From positions 1 to 11,480 of the forward strand of contig JAKAMD010000075.1 in the NCBI GenBank assembly GCA_021823875.1: a stretch of DNA of 11,480 nt. Direction: 5' to 3'. The translations under genes were made by a program, and so were the position numbers. Origin of the DNA: Pseudomonadota bacterium. GTDB lineage: Bacteria > Pseudomonadota > Alphaproteobacteria > Rhizobiales > Xanthobacteraceae. Under the pieces are notes generated by a model that ran no database searches, was not told where the DNA came from, and was given only the letters and a program-made list of their open reading frames with translations. Positions 6,112 through 11,480 of the stretch are shown in pieces. The stretch's first letter is position 1, and each line of letters opens with the position of its first letter.

Positions 6112-6800
6112 AAATCGAGATCGGCGTAGCTCGGCGCCGCCGGAATGCCGGCCAGCGCCTCCGCCAGCAGCGGGCGGAACGAGGGCCGCGACTTCACCCG
6201 TGCGTACCAGTTCTTGGCGTATTCGTCTTCGTGCCACGGCACTTCGCCCAGGTAATCCATCGTTGACAGATGCGCCGCCGCAGCGAGGTCTGCCAAACTC
6301 AGCCGCTCGCCGGCAAGCCAATCGCGCGTGCGGACGAGCCAGCCGAGATAGGCCAGATGGTAGCGAATATTGTTACGCGCTGCCCGCATGGCATCGGTGT
6401 CGGGCGGCCCGCCACCCTGTTCCTTCGTCATATAGCGCTTGTACACGCGCTCGGTCACCAGCGGGCCGCTGACCTCGGCGTGGAACTTTTCGTTGAACCA
6501 GTTTGCCAGCCGCCGCACCTCCACCCGGCCGGCCGGGTCATGCGGCAGCAGCCGGTCCTCATCATTCATCGGCGGTCGCGTCTCATCGAGATACTCCGCG
6601 ATGATGCTGGCGCCCGGCACGGGCGGCAGTCCTTCCACCAGCAGCACCGGAATCTCGCCGGCCGGATTGATCAGCAGAAACTCGTCCCGCCGCTCCCAGA
6701 AGCGCTCCTCCGCTAATCGCGCCTCGATGCCGTACTCGCCGAAAATCAGGCGCACATAACGCGAAAGGGGGCAAAGCGGTTGATGGAAGAGTGTGTACAT
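6108..6800 (-). CDS. fzlA: GST-fold protein, FzlA-like (FtsZ-associated division factor)
   Basis: A 230-residue glutathione S-transferase-fold protein: thioredoxin-like N-domain (MYTLFHQPLCPLSRYVRLIF, then NPAGEIPVLL with the expected cis-Pro, and PVPGASIIAEYLDE), then an all-helical C-domain (DWLAGERLSLADLAAAAHLS). Length, the N-terminal FHxPLxPLSRxVR pattern, a Trp at position 35 and the acidic-aromatic tail YADLDF point to FzlA, the alphaproteobacterial GST-like protein that binds FtsZ and links it to septal wall synthesis. From memory, a Trp near 38 and an Asp near 227 matter in Caulobacter FzlA; Trp35 and Asp227 fit. A generic GST is the alternative. The ATG start matches the family although its Shine-Dalgarno sequence is weak. 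A TATAGT (6852-6847, minus) about 50 nt upstream could be its -10. The stop overlaps the queG start (CTGA). Confidence 0.7.
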   Translation of the reverse strand: MYTLFHQPLCPLSRYVRLIFGEYGIEARLAEERFWERRDEFLLINPAGEIPVLLVEGLPPVPGASIIAEYLDETRPPMNDEDRLLPHDPAGRVEVRRLANWFNEKFHAEVSGPLVTERVYKRYMTKEQGGGPPDTDAMRAARNNIRYHLAYLGWLVRTRDWLAGERLSLADLAAAAHLSTMDYLGEVPWHEDEYAKNWYARVKSRPSFRPLLAEALAGIPAAPSYADLDF

Positions 6801-6993
6801 GGGCCCCCGGGTGGAGTGGCGCGGCTACGGCGGGAATCGCTGGCGCACTATAGAAAGACGTTCAAGCAGCGCAAATTGTCGACTTTTTGCCTTTTTTTAA
6901 TTGCCCGTATCGATGAGTTGCGCGACAAGCATTAACCCTCCTGATTCTTGTCCGTTTTGAGCGCAGCATCCCACCGCTCCGGAGCCCAACCGT

Positions 6994-7842
6994 ATGACCA
7001 TTGATGCCATTCAGGTCGCCATCCCCGCGGTGGTCTCGGCCCATCTCGACTTGGTCAATGCGGCGGTCCTCGGCTTCGTCGAGGGTCTGACCGAGTTTCT
7101 GCCGGTGTCATCCACCGGCCATCTGCTGCTGATGGAGCAAGTCCTGGGCTGGGGCGGCAGCGACTTCGGCAAGTCCTTCGCCATCCTGATCCAGCTCGGT
7201 GCCATCTTGGCGCTGCTGACCATCTATTTCGGCCGGCTTTGGGCGCTCGCCAAGAACATGTTCACCGACTGGGCGGCGACGCGCTTCGTCATCGGCGTGC
7301 TGCTCGCCTTCCTGCCGGCGGCGGTGATTGGGGCGCTTTCCTATCACATCATCAAGACGTACCTGTTCGACGTGCGCGTGGTCTGCATCTCGCTGATCAT
7401 CGGCGGCTTCATTCTGCTATGGGTCGACCGGCTCGATTTGAAAGTGCGTTATCAGGAGTCTACTGGCTTCACGCTGCCGATGTATTTCATCATCGGCATC
7501 TGCCAGTGCTTCTCGATGATCCCGGGCGTCTCGCGCGCCGGCGCGACCATCGTCGGTGCCATGCTACTGGGGGCCGACCGCCGTTCGGCCGCCGAGTTCT
7601 CGTTCTGGCTGGCAATGCCCACGATGGTCGGCGCCTTCGTTTTCGAGACTTATAAGGATCGCGCCGAATTTGCCCATGCCGATGTCACAGCCATCGCCGT
7701 CGGTTTCGTATTTTCGTTTATCTTCGGCTGGATCGTGGTGAAGACCTTCCTGCGCTATGTTCAGCACCATTCCTTTGCGGTCTTCGCCTGGTGGCGTATC
7801 GTGCTCGGCACCCTCGGCATCTTTGCGATTTATTTCATGTGA
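6994..7842 (+). CDS. uppP: Undecaprenyl-diphosphatase UppP (BacA)
   Basis: An integral membrane phosphatase that hydrolyses undecaprenyl diphosphate to the monophosphate, recycling the lipid carrier for peptidoglycan and other glycans; overexpression confers bacitracin resistance. The 282-residue product has both hallmark motifs: EGLTEFLPVSSTGHL (residues 30-44, with catalytic Glu and His) and PGVSRAGAT (177-185, Arg181), then SFWLAMPT. Several hydrophobic helices fit the usual membrane topology. The N-terminus runs about 20 residues longer than many homologs, but the ATG at 6994 has GGAG at 9-nt spacing. The 193-bp gap to divergent fzlA is T-rich at 6882-6899; I see no convincing uppP promoter. 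The ATGTGA end overlaps the next gene. Confidence 0.95.
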   Translation: MTIDAIQVAIPAVVSAHLDLVNAAVLGFVEGLTEFLPVSSTGHLLLMEQVLGWGGSDFGKSFAILIQLGAILALLTIYFGRLWALAKNMFTDWAATRFVIGVLLAFLPAAVIGALSYHIIKTYLFDVRVVCISLIIGGFILLWVDRLDLKVRYQESTGFTLPMYFIIGICQCFSMIPGVSRAGATIVGAMLLGADRRSAAEFSFWLAMPTMVGAFVFETYKDRAEFAHADVTAIAVGFVFSFIFGWIVVKTFLRYVQHHSFAVFAWWRIVLGTLGIFAIYFM

Positions 7843-8549
7843 ACCGCAAGCGACCACTCCTTGTCCGGCTCGTCAATGCGCTCCGATTGGTCGCGACCGA
7901 CCATCATTTTCGCAATGTCCTATGGCTAAGGCTCGTCCGGCCGAAGGGCATATTCCAGCCTTCCAACAGTACCCGGCCGAACCGCTATCCAAAGATCTTC
8001 GGCTTCGTGCAGTCGCAGCTTGGTGCCGACAGCGAGATCAGGATTCTCTCGTTCGGCTGTTCGACAGGCGAGGAGGTGTTTTCGCTGCGCCGCTATTTTC
8101 CGCGCGCCGCGATCAAGGGTATAGACATCAATTCGGCCAATATTGCCATCTGCCGCAAGCGTTTGCGTGATGCAAACGACCCACGCATCTCCTTCGCGGC
8201 TGCCGCCTCCACCGCCGATGAGCCGGAAGATTTCTACGATGCGATCTTCTGCATGGCCGTCCTGCGTCATGGCCAATTGGCCCTGCCGGGAACCAACCGA
8301 TGCGATCATTTGCTTCGCTTTGAGGACTTCGCAGCGGCGGTGAAGGATTTTAGCCGTTGTCTGAAGCCGGGCGGTCTGCTGGTCATTCGGCACAGCAATT
8401 TCCGCCTGCACGACGCGCCGGCAGGCGTCGAATTCGAGACGCTGCTTCGCCTCCAATCTGCAGAGAAGACGCCGCTCTTCGGCCCTGACAACCGGCGGCT
8501 GGAAGGCGAGCGCTATCCCGATTCGGTGTTCCGTAAGCTACCGGCCTAA
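7839..8549 (+). CDS. Class I SAM-dependent methyltransferase, translationally coupled to uppP
   Basis: A 236-residue Rossmann-fold methyltransferase. Motif I is ILSFGCSTGEEVFSL (residues 69-83), resembling the CheR signature; the acidic residue after the second strand is Asp96 (GIDIN); YDAIFCMAVLRHG (133-145) is the motif IV region and LKPGGLLVIRHSNF (175-188) the following strand. The N-terminus is basic (MNRKRPLLVRLVNALR) and might sit on a membrane surface, but no transmembrane helix is clear. The full CheR N-domain is absent, so I call only a generic methyltransferase; the substrate is unknown. The GTG at 7839 shares bases with the uppP end (ATGTGA), implying coupled translation; in-frame starts farther upstream lie inside uppP. 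The gene ends in a hairpin whose loop is the TAA stop. Confidence 0.8.
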   Translation: MNRKRPLLVRLVNALRLVATDHHFRNVLWLRLVRPKGIFQPSNSTRPNRYPKIFGFVQSQLGADSEIRILSFGCSTGEEVFSLRRYFPRAAIKGIDINSANIAICRKRLRDANDPRISFAAAASTADEPEDFYDAIFCMAVLRHGQLALPGTNRCDHLLRFEDFAAAVKDFSRCLKPGGLLVIRHSNFRLHDAPAGVEFETLLRLQSAEKTPLFGPDNRRLEGERYPDSVFRKLPA

Positions 8550-8556
8550 GGCCGGT
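8540..8556. terminator. Hairpin between convergent genes, stop codon in loop
   Basis: ACCGGCC-TAA-GGCCGGT is a perfect 7-bp inverted repeat whose 3-nt loop is the methyltransferase stop codon. It lies 3 nt from the end of the convergent NDUFA9-like gene. T tracts on either side are weak (GTTTC on plus, AGCTTACG on minus), so a bidirectional terminator or 3'-end stabilising stem is plausible rather than proven. Confidence 0.45.
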
Positions 8557-8559
8557 GTT

Positions 8560-9531
8560 TCACGCCAGGCGGCTGCGGAACTGCCCGGTCTTGCGGAAGC
8601 GCCACAGATAGGACGCCACGATCGCCTCCATCGGCTCCGGCTTGATGCCGAGGCTCTCGATCGTGCGACCCTCGGCCTTGGCGGCTTCCGACACCACATT
8701 GTCGACGCGCAGCATCTCGACCTGGTCGGGCGTCAGCATCGGCTTGGGCAGATATTGCAGGAACGCCGCATAGAGTTTGGCGACGCGGAACGGCAACGGT
8801 ACCAGCATGCGCTTGCGCTCGATGGTGGCGAGCATGAATTCCATCAGCTCTCTGAACGTATGCACCGCCGGCCCGCCCAGCTCGTAGGTCGTGCCGGCGC
8901 GCGCCTTGCCGTCGACTGCGTCGGCGATGGCCGCGGCGACGTCGCCGACAAAGACCGGCTGGAAGCGGGTATGGCCGCCGCCGATCAGCGGCAGCGCCGG
9001 CGAGAAACGCGCCAGCGCCGCGAAGCGGTTGAAGAAATCGTCCTCCGGCCCGAACAGCAGCGAAGGCCGCATGATGACCGCGTCCGGCAGCGCCGCCTTG
9101 ACCGCAGCCTCACCGGCCGCCTTGCTGCGGGCATAGCCGCTCTTGGAATTCTCGTCGGCGCCGATGGCCGAGATGTGCACCAGGCGGGCGCCCTGGGCCT
9201 TCGCCGCCTGTGCCACCAGCTCGGCGCCCTTGGTGTGGATGGCCTCGTAGCGCTGGCGGCCGCTCTCATGGAGGATGCCGACCAGGTTGATCAGCACCTC
9301 GGCGTCGCGCGCTGCCGCCTGGACCGACGCTTCGTTGCGCAGATTGGCCTGCATGGCGTTGACCTGGCCGACGCGGCCGATGGGCTGCAGATGCCCGGCA
9401 AGATCGGGACGGCGCACGGCGACCCGGATGCGGTAACCGCGGCGGGCCAGCGCCCGCACGAGATGGCGGCCGAGAAAGCCCGAACCACCATAAACGGTGA
9501 CGAGGGTGTCTTGAGTGTCTTTGAGGGTCAT
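8560..9531 (-). CDS. Complex I NDUFA9-family atypical SDR
   Basis: A 323-residue extended/atypical short-chain dehydrogenase of the NDUFA9 (39-kDa complex I subunit) family. It begins with a nucleotide-binding loop VTVYGGSGFLGRHLVRAL (residues 11-28), has HISAIGAD near 119-126 and YARSK with Tyr133 and Lys137, and continues with MRPSLLFGPEDDFFNRFA and FQPVFVGDVAAAIADAV, typical of this group. Bacterial members bind NAD(P)H, but their link to complex I is uncertain; a quinone- or lipid-related role is also possible. The ATG at 9531 is chosen because the loop follows ten residues later; the frame stays open into the tRNA antisense strand, but that extension is spurious. The Shine-Dalgarno sequence is weak. 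It is convergent with the methyltransferase and divergent from the tRNA gene. Confidence 0.85.
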   Translation of the reverse strand: MTLKDTQDTLVTVYGGSGFLGRHLVRALARRGYRIRVAVRRPDLAGHLQPIGRVGQVNAMQANLRNEASVQAAARDAEVLINLVGILHESGRQRYEAIHTKGAELVAQAAKAQGARLVHISAIGADENSKSGYARSKAAGEAAVKAALPDAVIMRPSLLFGPEDDFFNRFAALARFSPALPLIGGGHTRFQPVFVGDVAAAIADAVDGKARAGTTYELGGPAVHTFRELMEFMLATIERKRMLVPLPFRVAKLYAAFLQYLPKPMLTPDQVEMLRVDNVVSEAAKAEGRTIESLGIKPEPMEAIVASYLWRFRKTGQFRSRLA

Positions 9532-9633
9532 TTTTTCGCGCTCGCGGCAAGGGAAAGGAGAGCGGATTCGAAGCGAAATACCAGGATCGCCCCCATTCTG
9601 TACAGGGCCTCCTGGGCATGGCTCGGCCTCGAA

Positions 9634-9662
9634 TTGACAAGGGCAAGGCGGCCCAATACCTA
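9634..9662 (+). promoter_or_regulatory. Probable promoter of tRNA-Leu (and nrnC)
   Basis: A consensus -35 TTGACA at 9634-9639 is followed 17 nt later by TACCTA (9657-9662), a poor -10 but usable in GC-rich alphaproteobacteria. Initiation would fall a few bases before the mature tRNA 5' end at 9674. The -35 match and position are the main support. Confidence 0.45.
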
Positions 9663-9673
9663 GTCCCGTCGAG

Positions 9674-9758
<85 letters not shown>

Positions 9759-9780
9759 GCATCCCGAACCGGAAACCGGA

Positions 9781-10398
9781 ATGACCATCCGCCTGCACCG
9801 CGGCGACCTACCCGATCTCTCCGCCTATAAGGGTTCGGTGGCGATCGACACCGAGACCATGGGTCTCGACCCGGTCCGCGACCGGCTTTGCGTGGTGCAG
9901 CTTTCCCCGGGGGATGGATCGGCCGATGTGGTGCAAATCGCGGTCGGCCAGCCCAAGGCGCCCAATATCGAGCGGCTCCTGGCCGATCCCAAGATCCTCA
10001 AGATTTTTCACTATGCGCGGTTCGACCTCGGCATGCTGGCCAAGGCCTTCGGGGTTATGGCGCAGCCGGTCTATTGCACCAAGATCGCGTCCCGCCTCAC
10101 CCGCACCTATACCGATAAGCACGGTCTGAAGGACCTGACGCGCGAGTTGCTGGGCGTCGACATGTCCAAGCAGCAGCAGTCGTCGGACTGGGGCGCCGAT
10201 AGTCTGAGCGATGCGCAGGTCTCTTATGCCGCCTCCGATGTGCTGCACCTGCATGCGCTGAAGGAAAAGCTCGACGTCATACTGGCGCGCGAGGGTCGCA
10301 CGGAGCTCGCTGCCGCTTGCTTTGACTTCTTGCCGCAGCGGGCGCGGCTTGATTTGGCCGGCTGGGCCGACCAGGACATCTTTTCGCATTCAGTTTAA
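9781..10398 (+). CDS. nrnC: NanoRNase C (short RNase D-like DEDDy exonuclease)
   Basis: A 205-residue 3'-5' exoribonuclease of the DEDDy superfamily, often annotated as ribonuclease D but lacking HRDC domains. ExoI is AIDTETMGL (Asp23, Glu25), ExoII is FHYARFDLGML (Asp82) and ExoIII is YAASDVLHLH (Tyr149, Asp153). The blocks CTKIASRLTRTYTDKHGLK and SKQQQSSDW and the C-terminal GWADQDIFSHS match NrnC of Bartonella and other alphaproteobacteria, which degrades di- and oligoribonucleotides and replaces Orn there. Length agrees with the family. The ATG at 9781 lies 22 nt after tRNA-Leu and has only a weak Shine-Dalgarno sequence; co-transcription with the tRNA, with the mRNA freed by tRNA 3' processing, is likely. 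The gap to lptC is 141 bp with no clear terminator. Confidence 0.9.
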   Translation: MTIRLHRGDLPDLSAYKGSVAIDTETMGLDPVRDRLCVVQLSPGDGSADVVQIAVGQPKAPNIERLLADPKILKIFHYARFDLGMLAKAFGVMAQPVYCTKIASRLTRTYTDKHGLKDLTRELLGVDMSKQQQSSDWGADSLSDAQVSYAASDVLHLHALKEKLDVILAREGRTELAAACFDFLPQRARLDLAGWADQDIFSHSV

Positions 10399-10539
10399 GT
10401 GGTTGTGACGACTGCGATATTTGTCCTCGTCAGGAGTCGGGTCTGCCGCGGGCGGGCCATATTCGAGCGCCATGTTGCGCATCGGGCGTAAAGTGAAGTC
10501 CGCGCTCTCCTCGAACCACAGGCGTCAGCCGGGCCAGGC

Positions 10540-11274
10540 ATGAATCGAGTCATCACCGCCAGAGCTGAATCGCAGACCGGACGGTCTTATTGGACCATGC
10601 GCCGCGGCGACAGCGAGCGTGCCTTCCGCGCCGCGCGCCGCCACAGCCGGCTGGTGCGTATCCTGCGGGTGGCGGTGCCGCTTGTCGTCGTGCTGGGAGC
10701 TGCCGTCACCGTGTTGATCACCTATTTCAATCCGCTGCGCCTGATCGGCAAGCTACCGATCGACCCCGGGACGTTGGTGATCTCCGGTACCAAAGTCACC
10801 ATGGAGCATCCGCGGTTGTCCGGCTTTACGCACGACGCGCGTCCTTATGAACTGACCGCCGATGCGGCGGCACAGGACTTGACCAAGCCCGACATCATTG
10901 AATTGAAGAACATCCACGCCAAAGTGCAGATGCAGGACAAGAACACGGTGACGATGTCGGCAGTGAACGGCATCTATGACAGCAAGGGCGAAACGGTGAA
11001 GCTCGACCACGACATTGTGCTGACGTCGACTGCCGGCTATCAGGGCCATCTGAGCGAGGCGATGGTCGATGTGCGCAAGGGCAACGTTGTCTCCGATCAT
11101 CCCGTCGAACTGAAGATGCTGCAAGGCACGCTGAACGCGAACCGGCTTCAAATTGTGAATTCGGGCGATCTGGTCCGCTTCGATGGCGGCGTCACCATGG
11201 TGCTGATGCTCAATCAGGGCGCGACAAAGCCTGCGGCTGATTCGGAGCCTGCAACGGGGGCGCAGAAGCCGTGA
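10540..11274 (+). CDS. lptC: LPS export protein LptC
   Basis: LptC is a bitopic inner-membrane protein that takes LPS from the LptB2FG transporter and passes it to periplasmic LptA. The 244-residue product has a basic cytoplasmic tail (about residues 1-40), one transmembrane segment (VAVPLVVVLGAAVTVLITYF, about 44-63), and a periplasmic beta-jellyroll region with SGTKVTMEHPRLSGF, RPYELTADAAAQDLTKPD and a repetitive strand pattern ending VNSGDLVRFDGGVTM, all matching alphaproteobacterial LptC. It is longer than the E. coli protein (about 190), as usual in this class. The ATG at 10540 is preferred; an in-frame ATG 19 codons later would keep the TM segment. The TGA overlaps the lptA ATG by one base (TGATG), indicating an lptC-lptA operon. 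Confidence 0.9.
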   Translation: MNRVITARAESQTGRSYWTMRRGDSERAFRAARRHSRLVRILRVAVPLVVVLGAAVTVLITYFNPLRLIGKLPIDPGTLVISGTKVTMEHPRLSGFTHDARPYELTADAAAQDLTKPDIIELKNIHAKVQMQDKNTVTMSAVNGIYDSKGETVKLDHDIVLTSTAGYQGHLSEAMVDVRKGNVVSDHPVELKMLQGTLNANRLQIVNSGDLVRFDGGVTMVLMLNQGATKPAADSEPATGAQKP

Positions 11275-11480
11275 TGCGCAAGCTCCTCCTCACCGCCGCG
11301 CTGCTCGTGGTCTTGCCGTGCGCCGCGGTTCCCGCGCAGCCGTCCAAAGGTCCACCCAACGCGTTGCAGGGTTTTTCGCAAAACCGCGATCAACCGGTTC
11401 GTATCGACGCGGCCACGCTCGAAGTTCGCGACAAGGATCAGGTGGCAACCTTCAGCGGTAACGTGCGCGTGCAGCAAGGC
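11274..11480 (+). CDS. lptA: LPS transport periplasmic protein LptA (5' part)
   Basis: The first 69 codons of LptA, the periplasmic bridge that carries LPS from LptC to the outer-membrane LptDE complex. The N-terminus MRKLLLTAALLVVLPCAAVP is a Sec signal peptide with likely cleavage after Ala21. The mature start leads into PVRIDAATLEVRDKDQ and ATFSGNVRVQQG, the opening of an OstA/LptA domain (D-x-L-E-V-x-D-K-x-x-x-A-x-F-x-G-N-V). It runs off the window in frame. The start overlaps the lptC stop (TGATG). The downstream gene in this operon is often lptB, but that lies outside the window. Confidence 0.92.
   Translation, partial: MRKLLLTAALLVVLPCAAVPAQPSKGPPNALQGFSQNRDQPVRIDAATLEVRDKDQVATFSGNVRVQQG

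Noticed and set aside
6112..6321. TTG-started 70-residue extension of QueG
   Set aside because: It lies wholly within the fzlA-like coding region, has Arg/Gly/Ala-rich composition unlike any QueG N-terminus and would need a 214-bp same-strand overlap.

Overview
The window looks like chromosomal housekeeping DNA from a GC-rich alphaproteobacterium, most likely a member of the Hyphomicrobiales (Rhizobiales) close to the Bradyrhizobiaceae/Xanthobacteraceae. This is inferred from gene content: an NrnC-type nanoRNase (the oligoribonuclease of alphaproteobacteria), an FzlA-like division protein, an alphaproteobacterial LptC, an NDUFA9-type protein and an ABHD10-type hydrolase, together with strong G/C preference at third codon positions. 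I see no insertion sequence, CRISPR array, prophage or defence island.

Layout. (1) 1-1321, minus strand: the 5' end of rpmI (L35), a 676-bp gap containing an AT-rich island, then infC (IF3), which very probably starts at ATT. A good promoter and an intrinsic-terminator-like hairpin lie in the rpmI leader, suggesting that rpmI(-rplT) is transcribed and attenuated separately from infC. (2) 1488-4212, minus: two tandem paralogous GT4 glycosyltransferases. The first keeps the donor-binding Arg/Lys/EX7E signature; the second has lost three of its four key residues. (3) 4211-4993, plus: an ABHD10-like alpha/beta hydrolase whose start shares the palindrome CATG with one neighbour and whose stop shares CTAG with the other. 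(4) 4990-6800, minus: fzlA-like gene followed by queG, which overlaps it and has no ATG, GTG or TTG at the expected start; a CTG start inside CTGA fits best. (5) 6994-8549, plus: uppP overlapped by a class I SAM methyltransferase gene (ATGTGA). (6) 8560-9531, minus: NDUFA9-like SDR gene, convergent to the methyltransferase across a hairpin. (7) 9674-11480, plus: tRNA-Leu(CAG), nrnC only 22 nt later, then lptC and the start of lptA.

Themes: translation (infC, rpmI, tRNA-Leu, queuosine synthesis), RNA turnover (nrnC) and the envelope (glycosyltransferases, undecaprenyl-PP recycling, division-linked FzlA, LPS transport). The most notable points are non-standard translation starts (ATT for infC, probable CTG for queG), the degenerate glycosyltransferase beside its intact paralog, the rpmI leader attenuator candidate and the foreign-looking AT-rich island. 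I did not find convincing evidence for a wholly new multi-gene system.
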